From Vibrio sp. 99-8-1 (GTDB taxonomy: Bacteria > Pseudomonadota > Gammaproteobacteria > Enterobacterales > Vibrionaceae), in NCBI RefSeq assembly GCF_013114595.1, contig NZ_VTXE01000006.1, positions 62,001-126,000 of the forward strand: 64,000 nt of DNA, in the 5' to 3' direction. The notes below the pieces were generated by a model. It had not been told where the DNA came from. It made no database searches and saw only the letters and a program-made list of their open reading frames with translations. Below, in pieces: positions 1 to 9,386 of the stretch (position 1 is its first letter; every line of letters begins with the position of its first letter). The position numbers and the translations under genes were made by a program.

Positions 1-57
1 ACAGAAGATGTCGTGGAGTTCGACCCAGCACTGCAACTGGATGTGACGAATCTATAA
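1..57 (+). CDS. C-terminal end of a protein whose gene starts before the window
   Basis: Frame 1 is open from the first base and ends at a TAA at 55-57, giving 18 residues that end in DVTNL. A strong terminator follows 30 bases later, which supports this being a real gene end. The fragment is acidic and too short for a family assignment. Confidence 0.5.
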   Translation, partial: TEDVVEFDPALQLDVTNL

Positions 58-86
58 TTCTTTAAGTTAATTTAAGTTCGGACATG

Positions 87-113
87 AAAAAGGCTGCGAT
101 TGCAGCCTTTTTC
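87..113. terminator. Bidirectional Rho-independent terminator
   Basis: An 11-bp perfect stem (AAAAAGGCTGC, 87-97, with GCAGCCTTTTT, 102-112) closes a GATT loop. The A-rich and T-rich flanks make it usable in both directions. It sits between the upstream plus-strand gene and the minus-strand gene ending at 135, so it probably serves both. Confidence 0.85.
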
Positions 114-134
114 TTCTTTAATTTGTAAACTTAT

Positions 135-791
135 TTATTTCTTAGCAGAGGGTAACCAAGGAAGAACGCGAGTGGTTTCTTCAGGAATAGTAATCGTATT
201 GCCCTTTCCGATATCTGCTAACAGAATTCTTGCTTTACCATCTTCTATTGCTACTGACTTACCATTAGAGAAAAGAATGTTGCCTTGTGTCTCTGGGGTG
301 AACTCCAGGGTTAAACCTTCAACCTCAGGAGTAAACCAACTGGCAAACATGCCTCCAAGGTCTTCTAACATACTTTGCATTTGCGGCAGTATGGTTTCGA
401 TTTCCTGGTAACTGACACTTCCGTTCATTGGTTGCTTAGTCATTACAACCAACGAGAAATCACAACGTTGATCCATCGGTGTACGAACAAACACCAAAGG
501 ATTAGCGCTCTTCAAGTTGCTATCCACTGGCAGAAGCACTTCTTTGGTTGGTGCTATGGTCAGTTCTTCATAATGTTTCTCTTTTTCCATCCACGCCTTT
601 TCAATGCTACAAAGTTCTTTGCTGTCAGCGTTGATAAAAAAGAAACCGACTTTGACCTCTTCATGCCCTTCCTTTACATTGTTTTTTAACTGCGAATATA
701 ACTTTGAATAGGTAAACATGTATTCTTGGGCAGAGACATGACTTGTCGTTATCGATAGTCCGATAAAAAGCAGAGATATTATTATTTTCAT
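135..791 (-). CDS. DUF2987-like periplasmic protein
   Basis: A 218-residue protein with a clear signal peptide: K after Met, a hydrophobic core, then a cut site near SHVSA-QEY at about residue 22. It is therefore predicted to be exported. The sequence (Tyr/Phe-rich start of the mature part, KVGFFFINADSKELCSIEKAWM region) resembles the DUF2987 proteins of Vibrio and Shewanella, whose function is unknown. It starts only 6 bases after the bax-like gene ends, so it is likely the last gene of a three-gene minus-strand operon. A role in the envelope is inference from export and from the glucosaminidase neighbour. Confidence 0.75.
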   Translation of the reverse strand: MKIIISLLFIGLSITTSHVSAQEYMFTYSKLYSQLKNNVKEGHEEVKVGFFFINADSKELCSIEKAWMEKEKHYEELTIAPTKEVLLPVDSNLKSANPLVFVRTPMDQRCDFSLVVMTKQPMNGSVSYQEIETILPQMQSMLEDLGGMFASWFTPEVEGLTLEFTPETQGNILFSNGKSVAIEDGKARILLADIGKGNTITIPEETTRVLPWLPSAKK

Positions 792-797
792 ATGTTA

Positions 798-1607
798 TTA
801 ACTGGCTTTCCAAAATTTCTGATTTACTCGAATCATACTTTGAAGATCATCAATATATGCTTGACCTCGTTCAGAGTACTTTAAGAGTCCGTTAGTGAGC
901 TGTGTAGCAGCGCTATCTGTTAAAATACTATCTCCGCTTGCCACAATATTCGCTCTTATCTGACGTAGTTGAGCGTACGCCTTATTGCGATTCACATTCA
1001 TAAAATAGCCATGAACAGATTCAGACATAGAATCAAATTTAGCCACTTCATGACTTGCTCCTTCAATACGTTGCAAAGGAACTAAGCCGCAACCTTTGTT
1101 ATAACACCATTGGCCGAAATAGTTATTTGCTTCACGCGCAAAACGTGAGGTCCCCCAAGCCGACTCATTAGCCGCTTGAGTTAATACCAATGCTTCTGGA
1201 ATCAGGTTTACTTTCATCAGCATAGTGGCAAACCACTTTGAAGTGAGTCCACTGTCAGGAACCTTGCTGGCATACTTCTCACCAAGCTTCTGAGCAAAAC
1301 TGATATCTGCTGACGTCATGTCATCAGAGTTAAACGCCGTCTCAATAACCTTCAGCTGAGATCGCTCTTTGCTAATACGTAGGTTCTCAGCTGCGACTGC
1401 AGGACGGAGATAATCAAAAAAGGCTTGTTTCTTTTTGTTAGCATCAGTAATGGCCGCAAAATCAGGTTTATCCTGACTAACATAACGGCTTCCCTCGCCG
1501 ACACGGCTATCTACCGTGTCATCTGCCGCTCCTTCGTCTTTAACAAACGGGGCAACCAACATGGCAACAAGCGCAATTGCGGCTAATAATTTAAAAAGAT
1601 TATGCAT
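798..1607 (-). CDS. bax: Bax-like glucosaminidase (N-acetylmuramoyl hydrolase family)
   Basis: A 269-residue protein with an N-terminal hydrophobic segment (residues 4-20), which is either a signal peptide or an anchor. The C-terminal half carries the glucosaminidase domain, with the motif ANESAWGTSRFA. The Glu of NESAWG is the expected catalytic acid of this superfamily, which cleaves peptidoglycan glycan strands. The following YFGQWCYNKGCG segment is typical of Bax proteins. Its start overlaps the end of the upstream membrane-protein gene by 8 bases, and the DUF2987 gene follows at once. The substrate of Bax proteins is not well established; cell-wall remodelling is the family-based expectation. 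Confidence 0.85.
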   Translation of the reverse strand: MHNLFKLLAAIALVAMLVAPFVKDEGAADDTVDSRVGEGSRYVSQDKPDFAAITDANKKKQAFFDYLRPAVAAENLRISKERSQLKVIETAFNSDDMTSADISFAQKLGEKYASKVPDSGLTSKWFATMLMKVNLIPEALVLTQAANESAWGTSRFAREANNYFGQWCYNKGCGLVPLQRIEGASHEVAKFDSMSESVHGYFMNVNRNKAYAQLRQIRANIVASGDSILTDSAATQLTNGLLKYSERGQAYIDDLQSMIRVNQKFWKAS

Positions 1608-2502
1608 TAAATATTTGCGAACCTTTATCCGATTTATCTTTCTCTACTGGCTCGTCAGTGGAGTCATTATTGTCGTCTGAATCATTGTCATCATCGTCAT
1701 TTGAGTCATCGTTGTCTGAGTGATTATTGAAACGGTCAGCTGTGTTATCAACGTCAGGAGCGATGATCTTCAAAGTAATACCAAACATATTACGATAGAT
1801 AATCCCTTTCATATGGAAAAACAGCGGCAGTACCACAACCAATAAAAATCCGTACGAAATAGCTGCAACAAACAACAGCACCATCATAATTGTGTATAAC
1901 CCAATGATAGGAAACAGTTTTTTGTTAACAGCACGGAAAGAGATCCACAATGACTGAATTGGTGATATTTTTTTCTCGCAGATGAGCAGTATTGAATTAC
2001 TGAATGCCACAGATAAATACATAGAAAGTAATGGTATAAGCATACCACCTATCCCTTGTAGCACTAGGCTAAACAGAGTGGCGATGATGACTGGAACCGT
2101 GAACTGAAGACCCTTCAAGATATGTTGTGGCTTGCTCATTAATCCAGCACTGTGACTCATGGCCATGAGAGAGACGCCCGCATAAATCGGAGCCGAAATG
2201 ACTTCATAGCTAAAATTAGCCACAAATATCGCTTCAAAAATGCCTTGCTCTATTAATTCTGGGTTATCGAACATTTGCAGTATCAAAGCGGGATCACCTA
2301 TCTGCAACTTCAGTGCAAGATAAAAAATAACAAGTTGAACCGCTAGCAACGCAATGATGGCTGGAGAAAAAGAAAGAAAATGCCGGATAGTATGTTTCCA
2401 CGCCTCTCCGAGCACAGAAAACATATTTAATTCATAATTTCCAGACAGTGCTTTATCAATCGAACCGCCTATAACAAAATCTTTCTCTATATTCTTATTC
2501 AT
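1600..2502 (-). CDS. Polytopic membrane protein with an acidic tail, function unknown
   Basis: A 300-residue protein with about five or six hydrophobic segments between residues 40 and 235, among them FSPAIIALLAVQLVIFYLAL and a FVAAISYGFLLVVVLPLFF-like stretch. The last 50 residues form a low-complexity Asp/Asn/Ser tail dominated by repeated DDD and DN pairs, followed by a Lys/Glu end. I do not recognise a named family. Its end overlaps the bax-like start by 8 bases, so the two are probably translationally coupled. The acidic tail could bind cations or a basic partner, but that is inference. Confidence 0.75.
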   Translation of the reverse strand: MNKNIEKDFVIGGSIDKALSGNYELNMFSVLGEAWKHTIRHFLSFSPAIIALLAVQLVIFYLALKLQIGDPALILQMFDNPELIEQGIFEAIFVANFSYEVISAPIYAGVSLMAMSHSAGLMSKPQHILKGLQFTVPVIIATLFSLVLQGIGGMLIPLLSMYLSVAFSNSILLICEKKISPIQSLWISFRAVNKKLFPIIGLYTIMMVLLFVAAISYGFLLVVVLPLFFHMKGIIYRNMFGITLKIIAPDVDNTADRFNNHSDNDDSNDDDDNDSDDNNDSTDEPVEKDKSDKGSQIFNA

Positions 2503-2804
2503 ATCGTATTCCGAGCAGGGAATTAGCCCTCAACTCTAAATTAAAAAATTACGCCACAGTATACCCATCTACCCTAAAGATACCAGTGCCGAGCATTGCT
2601 ATGGGCTGCTATTTACTATTAACTTCTCATTACAATAGCCAAGCAATTATCAATGAGACTATTCTCACTTGATTTAACGCCATTTTAGTTAAAATAAAGT
2701 CAATAAATCCAATCAAAGTACTTTAATTTCAGCAGATCTACGACTATTATTCGCTTCGTTTATAAATCACTCAGTATATGAGTTAGCCGGGAGGTTGGCA
2801 TAAG
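2503..2804. other. Divergent intergenic region before potA
   Basis: This AT-rich gap of about 300 bases separates the minus-strand bax group from plus-strand potA and must hold promoters for both. A TTGATT at 2669-2674 and a TAAAAT at 2690-2695 could be a weak sigma-70 pair for potA (15-base spacer). I see no hairpin or clear operator. Confidence 0.4.
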
Positions 2805-3914
2805 TTGAATCAGGTAGCTTCGAAAGAGAATCCAGTAGTTAAATTGAGCGGGATTTCAAAGAGTTTCGACGGTAAAGAAATCATTAGTAATCTAAATTTA
2901 GATGTGAATCATGGTGAGTTTCTAACGATTCTTGGTCCATCAGGTTGTGGTAAAACAACCGTATTAAGAATGATTGCAGGTTTTGAGCAAGTAGACAGCG
3001 GTACAATACTACTTGGAAGTGACAATGTCACTGATATCCCATCAGAGAAAAGGCCCGTCAATACAGTATTTCAGAGCTATGCCCTATTCCCCCATATGAC
3101 GGTTTTTGACAACGTTGCATTTGGGCTGCGAATGCAAAAAGTCGCCAATGAAGAGATCGAGCCAAGAGTAATGGAGTGCTTACGAATGGTTAGGCTTGAT
3201 GAGATGGCGCAACGAAAGCCTCACCAGTTATCCGGTGGACAACAGCAGCGTATTGCTATTGCACGAGCTGTTGTTAATAAGCCCAAAGTTCTATTACTTG
3301 ATGAATCATTGTCAGCTCTAGATTATAAATTACGTAAGCAGATGCAGATCGAACTTAAGCAACTGCAACGCAAACTCGGCATCACTTTTGTCTTTGTTAC
3401 CCACGATCAAGAAGAAGCTCTCTCCATGTCTGATCGTATTATCGTCATGCGAGACGGCGTAATTGAACAGGATGGCACGCCCAAAGAGATATATGAAGAG
3501 CCGAAAAACCTTTTTGTTGCACGCTTTATAGGCGAGATAAATGTCTTTAACGCGACTCCGATAAAGCGACTTGATGATAAGCGCATTGTTGCCTCCATCG
3601 AGGGAATCGAGTCAACCATTTATTATAAGGAAGCATTTACCGGTAGTGAGAGCTTGCAAGTTTTACTGCGCCCAGAAGATTTACGCCTTGAAGAGATTAA
3701 AGAGAACGTATCAAAAGGGATTGTAGGCCATGTGATAGATCGAACCTATAAGGGAATGACACTAGACTCTATCGTTGAGCTGGAATCTGGCAATAAGGTG
3801 ATGGTCAGTGAGTTCTTTAATGAAGATGATCCCGATGTTGATCACTCTCTTGGTCAAAAAGTGACAGTAACTTGGGTTGAAAGCTGGGAAGTGGTACTGA
3901 AAGATGGCGAGTAA
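2805..3914 (+). CDS. potA: Spermidine/putrescine ABC transporter, ATPase subunit PotA
   Basis: A 369-residue cytoplasmic ATPase that powers polyamine uptake. It shows Walker [10 protein letters not shown] (about residue 44), the Q-loop [17 protein letters not shown], the ABC signature LSGGQQQR, Walker B VLLLDES and the H-loop THDQEEAL. The C-terminal 120 residues form the TOBE/OB regulatory region with the usual [11 protein letters not shown] motif. Length is normal for PotA. The start is a TTG preceded by GGGAGG at 2789-2794; no in-frame ATG fits better. It overlaps potB by 11 bases. Confidence 0.96.
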   Translation: MNQVASKENPVVKLSGISKSFDGKEIISNLNLDVNHGEFLTILGPSGCGKTTVLRMIAGFEQVDSGTILLGSDNVTDIPSEKRPVNTVFQSYALFPHMTVFDNVAFGLRMQKVANEEIEPRVMECLRMVRLDEMAQRKPHQLSGGQQQRIAIARAVVNKPKVLLLDESLSALDYKLRKQMQIELKQLQRKLGITFVFVTHDQEEALSMSDRIIVMRDGVIEQDGTPKEIYEEPKNLFVARFIGEINVFNATPIKRLDDKRIVASIEGIESTIYYKEAFTGSESLQVLLRPEDLRLEEIKENVSKGIVGHVIDRTYKGMTLDSIVELESGNKVMVSEFFNEDDPDVDHSLGQKVTVTWVESWEVVLKDGE

Positions 3915-4764
3915 GTTTGATCTGCAGAAGCTAATTATCGCCTTGATTGTAGGTTGGTTATCGGTATTTGTACTGATCCCTAATCTCATGATCATCGTTA
4001 CCAGTTTTCTGACACGTGATGAAACCAACTTAATTGAACTCACGTTTAGTATTGATAACTATGCACGCTTGCTGGATCCCCTTTATGGCAAAGTGCTGAT
4101 GCACTCCTTTTATATGGCTATCGTGGCAACGCTATTTTGCTTAGTCATCGGCTACCCCTTTGCCTACATCGTCGCTAATATGCCGACCAAGTGGCGCCCA
4201 ATTATGCTATTTCTGGTCATAGTTCCTTTTTGGACCAACTCGTTAATTAGAACTTACGGCTTAAAAATAGTACTTGGCACTCAAGGTATTTTAAATAAAT
4301 CACTGTTAGCTTTAGAGCTCATCGATAAACCGATTCGACTTATGTATAGCGAATCAGCGGTGATGATCGGTTTAGTCTATATTTTGTTACCTTTTATGAT
4401 ACTACCGCTCTACTCAGCGATAGAGAAGCTCGATCATACCTATATTGAAGCTGCCAAGGATCTCGGAGCTAACAAGTTTCAAACCTTTGTTCGTGTGGTG
4501 TTGCCGTTAACAATGCCGGGCATTATTGGTGGTTGTTTATTAGTACTGCTTCCGGCGTTAGGTATGTTTTATGTGTCTGACCTACTTGGCGGTGCAAAAA
4601 ATCTATTAGTCGGAAACGTAATTAAAAGTCAGGTGCTTAATGCCAGAGATTGGCCATTTGGTGCAGCCACCAGTATTGCTTTAACCGCGGCGATGGCTTT
4701 AATGCTTTATGCTTATTATCGAGCCGGGAAGTTGCTAAATAAAAAAGTGGAGCTTGAATCATGA
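3904..4764 (+). CDS. potB: Spermidine/putrescine ABC transporter permease PotB
   Basis: A 286-residue inner-membrane permease with six predicted transmembrane helices. The EAA loop near residues 178-197 reads [21 protein letters not shown], the surface that docks on PotA. Its start lies inside the end of potA, and its last bases overlap potC by four (ATGA), so the operon is tightly coupled. PotB and PotC together form the membrane channel for polyamines delivered by PotD. Family length is normal. Confidence 0.96.
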   Translation: MASKFDLQKLIIALIVGWLSVFVLIPNLMIIVTSFLTRDETNLIELTFSIDNYARLLDPLYGKVLMHSFYMAIVATLFCLVIGYPFAYIVANMPTKWRPIMLFLVIVPFWTNSLIRTYGLKIVLGTQGILNKSLLALELIDKPIRLMYSESAVMIGLVYILLPFMILPLYSAIEKLDHTYIEAAKDLGANKFQTFVRVVLPLTMPGIIGGCLLVLLPALGMFYVSDLLGGAKNLLVGNVIKSQVLNARDWPFGAATSIALTAAMALMLYAYYRAGKLLNKKVELES

Positions 4765-5531
4765 GACGATTAATCAACTCTAGCTTTTTATTTGTTGTTT
4801 ACGCTTTCTTATATATGCCCATCATAGTACTGATTGCAAACTCATTTAACGCCAATAAATTTGGCATGAAATGGGGTGGCTACACCACTAAGTGGTATCA
4901 AGCTTTAATCAACAACGACAGCCTAATGCAAGCTGCGTGGCACTCGTTAAGTATTGCGGTTTTTTCCGCAACCGCTGCGACCATTATTGGGAGTTTGACC
5001 GCCGTCGCGCTATTTAGATACTCGTTTAAAGGCAAAGGCCTCGTAAACGGTTTGCTTTTCATCGTCATGATGTCACCAGATATCGTGATGGCGATATCCC
5101 TACTCGCCCTATTTCTGGTGGTTGGCTTACAACTGGGTTTTATAACCTTGTTGGCCTCTCATATTACATTTTGTCTTCCTTTTGTGGTGGTAACGGTTTT
5201 TAGCCGATTAAATGGCTTTGATGTCAAAATGCTTGAAGCGGCAAAAGATCTTGGTGCGAGCGAATGGGTGATACTAAAGAAAATCATTTTTCCATTGGCT
5301 AAACCAGCGGTCGCGGCTGGATGGCTGCTAAGTTTTACCTTGTCACTTGACGATGTCATTATTAGTTCGTTTGTTACAGGTCCTGGCTATGAAATATTAC
5401 CGCTTAAAATATACTCTATGGTTAAAGTCGGCATTTCTCCAGAGGTTAATGCATTAGCAACGATAATGCTGGTAGTCTCGTTATTGCTGGTCGTTATTTC
5501 CCAATTTCTGGCAAGAGAAAAAATTAAATAG
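4761..5531 (+). CDS. potC: Spermidine/putrescine ABC transporter permease PotC
   Basis: A 256-residue permease with six predicted helices and the conserved [17 protein letters not shown] loop near residue 155. The N-terminus has the YAFLYMPIIVLIANSFN signature common to PotC proteins. Start is the ATG overlapping the potB stop by four bases. potD follows after about 150 bases. Confidence 0.96.
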   Translation: MRRLINSSFLFVVYAFLYMPIIVLIANSFNANKFGMKWGGYTTKWYQALINNDSLMQAAWHSLSIAVFSATAATIIGSLTAVALFRYSFKGKGLVNGLLFIVMMSPDIVMAISLLALFLVVGLQLGFITLLASHITFCLPFVVVTVFSRLNGFDVKMLEAAKDLGASEWVILKKIIFPLAKPAVAAGWLLSFTLSLDDVIISSFVTGPGYEILPLKIYSMVKVGISPEVNALATIMLVVSLLLVVISQFLAREKIK

Positions 5532-5683
5532 TGAACTGAATAGAGCGTTATGCAACTGATCCTTAAAGGGGTTAAGTGTGTACAAACCTCATTTTCTTAT
5601 TTAGAATCGCGCATTCAAACATGTGCTTTGTGCTTGCCACACTAACTGTCGTGGCATTCATTAACAAACTCTATGGAAATACA

Positions 5684-6724
5684 ATGAAAAACTGGTCTAA
5701 AATTGTTTCTACTGCGTTATGTGCAGCCACCCTTTCAGCTCCAACTTTAGCTGCGGATGATGAACTCTACTTTTATAACTGGTCCGAGTATATTCCAAGC
5801 TCAGTGCTTGAAGATTTTACAAAGGAAACGGGCATCAAAGTTATCTATTCGACTTACGAGTCAAATGAAACTATGTATGCAAAATTAAAAACGCAGGGTA
5901 AAGGATATGACCTTGTAGTACCTTCTACTTACTTCGTGTCTAAAATGCGTAAAGAAGGAATGTTGCAACAAATCGATAAGCAACAACTGTCTCACTTCGC
6001 TGATCTAGATCCTAACTACCTGAACAAGTCATTTGACCCAGATAACAGCTATTCAATTCCTTATATTTGGGGCGCGACGGGTATTGGCGTCAATTCAGAT
6101 ATGCTAGACACTTCTGATATTAAAAGTTGGGACGATTTCTGGGATCCTAAATGGGAAGGTCAATTAATGATGATGGATGACTCACGTGAGTTCTTCCATA
6201 TTGCATTAACTCGTTTAGGTTACTCTACCAATACGACTAATCCCGACGAAATCAAAGCTGCCTATGAAGAGTTGAAAAAGCTGATGCCAAACGTATTAGT
6301 ATTTAACTCTGATTACCCTGCTAACCCGTATCTTGCAGGTGAAACATCGTTAGGTATGCTATGGAATGGTTCCGCATACACTGCTCGTCAGGAAGGCGCA
6401 AACATCGACATTATCTGGCCAGAAAAAGGCGCGATTTTTTGGATGGACAGCTTAGCTATTCCTACCGGAGCAGAAAATGTAGAAGCCGCTCATAAAATGA
6501 TTAACTTCTTATTACGCCCAGAAAATGCGGCTAAAGTTGCATTAGAAATTGGTTACCCTACACCGGTGAAAAGCGCTTACCCATTACTGCCGAAAGAGTT
6601 TGCTGAGGATGAGAGCATCTTCCCTCCTCAACACATTATGGACAGTGGTTTTTGGCAAGACGAAGTGGGTGAAGCAAGTGTATTGTATGAACAGTACTTC
6701 CAAAAACTTAAAGTTGAGCAGTAA
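5684..6724 (+). CDS. potD: Periplasmic spermidine/putrescine-binding protein PotD
   Basis: From the ATG at 5684 this gives 346 residues. The signal peptide runs MKNWSKIVSTALCAATLSAPTLA, cut before ADDELYFYNWSEYIP, the hallmark start of mature PotD. The reading frame is open upstream to 5576, but those 36 residues lie outside the family pattern and would bury the signal peptide, so I chose 5684. The binding-pocket regions are recognisable (TYESNETMYAKLK, YSIPYIWGATGIG, LGMLWNGSAYTA, FWMDSLAIPTGAEN). Only one potD is present here; some vibrios carry two, as I recall. The stop codon sits inside a short tandem duplication. Confidence 0.95.
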   Translation: MKNWSKIVSTALCAATLSAPTLAADDELYFYNWSEYIPSSVLEDFTKETGIKVIYSTYESNETMYAKLKTQGKGYDLVVPSTYFVSKMRKEGMLQQIDKQQLSHFADLDPNYLNKSFDPDNSYSIPYIWGATGIGVNSDMLDTSDIKSWDDFWDPKWEGQLMMMDDSREFFHIALTRLGYSTNTTNPDEIKAAYEELKKLMPNVLVFNSDYPANPYLAGETSLGMLWNGSAYTARQEGANIDIIWPEKGAIFWMDSLAIPTGAENVEAAHKMINFLLRPENAAKVALEIGYPTPVKSAYPLLPKEFAEDESIFPPQHIMDSGFWQDEVGEASVLYEQYFQKLKVEQ

Positions 6725-6737
6725 AAGTTGAGCAGTA
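6710..6737 (+). repeat. 14-bp tandem duplication across the potD stop codon
   Basis: The unit AAAGTTGAGCAGTA occurs at 6710-6723 and again, perfectly and directly adjacent, at 6724-6737. The potD stop (TAA) spans the junction at 6722-6724, so the second copy is untranslated. This looks like a recent slippage or duplication event. Confidence 0.9.
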
Positions 6738-6751
6738 AATAGCATTAAAAC

Positions 6752-6783
6752 AAAAAGAGCGGCTTTCTAGCCGCTCTTTTTAG
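6752..6783. terminator. Rho-independent terminator after potD
   Basis: A 13-bp perfect stem (AAAAAGAGCGGCT, 6752-6764, with AGCCGCTCTTTTT, 6769-6781) closes a TTCT loop. It lies between convergent potD and cobB and can act in both directions. Confidence 0.93.
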
Positions 6784-6824
6784 TTTTGATACCCAAATAT
6801 ATAGTCAATGGCGCTGGATCTCGT

Positions 6825-7556
6825 TTAAGCCTGCTTTGCCTCAACGTGGCTTAGTAACTCTTCAACCAATTGAGGAACAATCACGCTCGCTTTGCCATAA
6901 CGTTTTTCTTCAAACTCCGTATCGACAGCACTTGGCTCTAAATTGATTTCGATGGTATGAGCACCATGCATACGGGCATCATGAACAAAACCGGCTGCGG
7001 GATAAACAACCCCAGATGTTCCAATGGAAATAAACAGGTCTGCTTCTTCTAGCGCAGCGTATATTTCCCCCATACGTAGTGGCATCTCGCCAAACCACAC
7101 AATATGAGGTCGCATTTGAGAAGGAATTTGGCAACAGTGGCATAGTTCACCTGTAACTATATCTTCTTTATGTTCAACAACCTGAGAAGACTCAGAGCAA
7201 CGAGCTTTAAGAAGTTCACCATGCATATGGATAATACGATTGGTTCCACCTCTTTCATGTAAATTGTCAATATTTTGAGTAATTACCGTCACTTGACCAT
7301 CAAGGTCTGCTTCAAGTTTGCCGAGTGCCAAATGTGCCGCGTTAGGTTGAATATCATCAGATTGGAGTTTACGACGACGCTGGTTGTAGAAGTCCTGAAC
7401 GAGATCAGGGTTTGCGTGAAACCCTTCAGGAGTAGCAACATCTTCAATTTTATGATTTTCCCAAAGTCCATCTTGAGCTCTAAATGTTTTGATGCCTGAT
7501 TCTGCAGAAATACCGGCGCCGGTTAAAATAACAATGTTGCGATATGGAAACGACAT
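6825..7556 (-). CDS. cobB: NAD-dependent protein deacylase CobB (sirtuin)
   Basis: A 243-residue sirtuin from the ATG at 7556, which is preceded by AAAGGA; a GTG 21 bases upstream is open but less likely. It has the NAD-binding [10 protein letters not shown] motif near the start, FYNQRRRKL, the catalytic-His motif IHMHGE, and the zinc-site cysteines in ARCSES and LCHCCQ. The Tyr and Arg of YNQR match the pair that in E. coli CobB and human SIRT5 accept succinyl-lysine, so both deacetylation and desuccinylation are likely. Acetyl-CoA and propionyl-CoA synthetases are known sirtuin targets, and prpE lies 17 kb away. That link is functional inference, not linkage. Confidence 0.94.
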   Translation of the reverse strand: MSFPYRNIVILTGAGISAESGIKTFRAQDGLWENHKIEDVATPEGFHANPDLVQDFYNQRRRKLQSDDIQPNAAHLALGKLEADLDGQVTVITQNIDNLHERGGTNRIIHMHGELLKARCSESSQVVEHKEDIVTGELCHCCQIPSQMRPHIVWFGEMPLRMGEIYAALEEADLFISIGTSGVVYPAAGFVHDARMHGAHTIEINLEPSAVDTEFEEKRYGKASVIVPQLVEELLSHVEAKQA

Positions 7557-7589
7557 AATAAATCCTTTTACTGACACTTATTCGACTAA

Positions 7590-7639
7590 CTATCTAATGT
7601 TATAGACTAAGTTTAGCACTTAGCCTATAACACTAATAG
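7590..7639. repeat. Long imperfect inverted repeat between amt and cobB
   Basis: The left arm (22 nt, 7590-7611, CTATCTAATGTTATAGACTAAG split by two changes and one extra base) pairs with the right arm (7619-7639), around a 7-nt loop TTTAGCA. There is no clean T-tract in either direction. It lies just upstream of cobB and downstream of amt, so it could be a weak terminator for amt or a 5' structure for cobB. Confidence 0.6.
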
Positions 7640-7728
7640 TTTTAAGGTTTTAGACTATAGTCGAAATGAGCCAAAGGTCTGTACCAATCCAAGCAATGAT
7701 AGCGAACTGCCACAAGCTACTAGAAATA

Positions 7729-8991
7729 TTACTCTTCATTAATAGAACTGATTTTGTGTATTGAAAGATCGGCACCATTAAACTCATCTTCATGAGACAA
7801 ACGAAGACCGGTAAGCTTGTCTAGTAGACCATACACAATCCAAGCGCCAATAACCGCGACAGCAATACCCAGCAAGGTACCGATGATCTGAACAGGTAGA
7901 CTCACTCCACCTAGCCCACCAAGAGCGCTTTGACCGAAAATACCCGCAGCAATGCCACCCCAAGCTCCACAAACCCCATGTAGAGGCCACACGCCCAACA
8001 CATCATCGATCTTGGTTCTGTTTTGCAAATAGGTAAATAGCCAGACAAACAGTGCTCCTGCAACTCCGCCAGTAACCAAAGCCCCCAGAGGATGCATCAC
8101 ATCAGATCCAGCACAAACGGCAACCAAGCCTGCTAACGGCCCATTATGGATAAAACCGGGATCGTTTTTGCCCGCAACCAATGACGCAATTATACCGCCA
8201 ACCATCGCCATTAATGAGTTCATCGCCACTAAACCACTAATGCCGTTAAGCGTCTGGGCTGACATAACATTAAAGCCAAACCAACCGACGCTAAGGATCC
8301 ACGCACCAAGGGCTAAAAAAGGAATATTAGAAGGGGCAAAGTTAGTATGTTTTCCGGCTCGAATACGCCCTTTTCGCATGCCAAGAAACAGAACCGCAAC
8401 CAAGGCAATCCAACCCCCAACACCATGAACAACCACAGAGCCTGCGAAATCGTGAAAACCAGCTCCAAAGGTGTTTTCTAACCATTGTTGTACGCCGTAG
8501 TTACCGTTCCATATCATGCCTTCAAAAAGCGGGTACACGACTCCAACTGTAAAAAAGGTGGCCAACAATACCGGATAAAATCGTGCCCTCTCAGCAGTAC
8601 CACCGGATACAATCGCAGGGATGGCCGCCGCGAAAGTAAGTAAAAAGAAAAACTTAACTAACTCGTAACCATTGCCGGCCGATAAGGTTTCCGCGCTATA
8701 AAAGAAATGAACATCATAAGCCACCCAATAGCCGATAAAGAAATAAGCGATGGCAGAGATGCCAAAGTCCGCTAAAATTTTTACCAGCGCATTCACTTGG
8801 TTTTTCTTTCTAACGGTTCCAACTTCGAGAAACGCAAAACCCGCATGCATCAAAAACACCATTATCGCTCCCAGTAAGAGAAACATAGTGTCAGAACTTT
8901 GGGTGAGCGTTTGTACTGCACCTTGTACTTGAACCATAGAATTACTCATTTGCCATTCGACTCCATCTTCTTCCGCACCTTCTAAGTGCAT
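7729..8991 (-). CDS. amt: Ammonium transporter Amt
   Basis: A protein of the Amt/MEP/Rh family with about 11 predicted membrane helices; it conducts ammonium across the inner membrane. Family signatures are HAGFAFLEVGTVRKKNQ near the start, the DFAGSVVVHGVGGW segment (pore His and structural Asp) and PLHGVCGAWGGIAAGIFG (second pore His). The first ATG gives 420 residues. Homologues as I recall them fit better with the ATG at 8949 (MSNSMVQ, 406 residues), since the first 14 residues are acidic and not conserved; the true start is uncertain. There is no adjacent glnK. A sigma-54 promoter candidate lies just upstream. Confidence 0.93.
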   Translation of the reverse strand: MHLEGAEEDGVEWQMSNSMVQVQGAVQTLTQSSDTMFLLLGAIMVFLMHAGFAFLEVGTVRKKNQVNALVKILADFGISAIAYFFIGYWVAYDVHFFYSAETLSAGNGYELVKFFFLLTFAAAIPAIVSGGTAERARFYPVLLATFFTVGVVYPLFEGMIWNGNYGVQQWLENTFGAGFHDFAGSVVVHGVGGWIALVAVLFLGMRKGRIRAGKHTNFAPSNIPFLALGAWILSVGWFGFNVMSAQTLNGISGLVAMNSLMAMVGGIIASLVAGKNDPGFIHNGPLAGLVAVCAGSDVMHPLGALVTGGVAGALFVWLFTYLQNRTKIDDVLGVWPLHGVCGAWGGIAAGIFGQSALGGLGGVSLPVQIIGTLLGIAVAVIGAWIVYGLLDKLTGLRLSHEDEFNGADLSIHKISSINEE

Positions 8992-9044
8992 TATTGCTAA
9001 ACCATCATCCCAGACAGTTTAAATCTTCGCGTTAACGCTAATAG

Positions 9045-9061
9045 AGCAAAAGTTGTTCCAG
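9045..9061 (-). promoter_or_regulatory. Candidate sigma-54 promoter for amt
   Basis: On the minus strand the site reads CTGGAACAACTTTTGCT. It fits the consensus YTGGCACGRNNNTTGCW at all but two positions and keeps the invariant GG and GC elements exactly 10 bases apart. Transcription would begin near 9034, 40-85 bases before the candidate amt starts. Nitrogen control of amt through NtrC and sigma-54 is established in enterobacteria. TGCAC half-sites occur upstream (about 9077, 9133 and 9198), but I see no complete NtrC palindrome. The rest of the 8992-9386 gap shows nothing else clear. Confidence 0.65.
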
Positions 9062-9386
9062 ATCGAATTTTATTAACTGCACTACTGTAGCTATGGATTA
9101 TAGTTTTGTTTTATAAGTAAATAATGACTAATTGCACCATAATGAGTGAATGAGCTATTCAATCGATTAGCAAAACAACGCCCTAATTTGGGGACGCTGC
9201 ACTAATATAGAGCATCAATTCTGACTGGGGCTTAATCCGTTATTTTGGCAAGTAAAACTCGTAAAAATAGAGGTTGTAAGAATCGTGAACGAATAACAGA
9301 AAGTTTATTGCTCGCTGTTTGGCTATCTGACTTTAAATAGTGGTAAAATGCCGCCAAGCGAACAACAGATAATAATTAATATAAAT

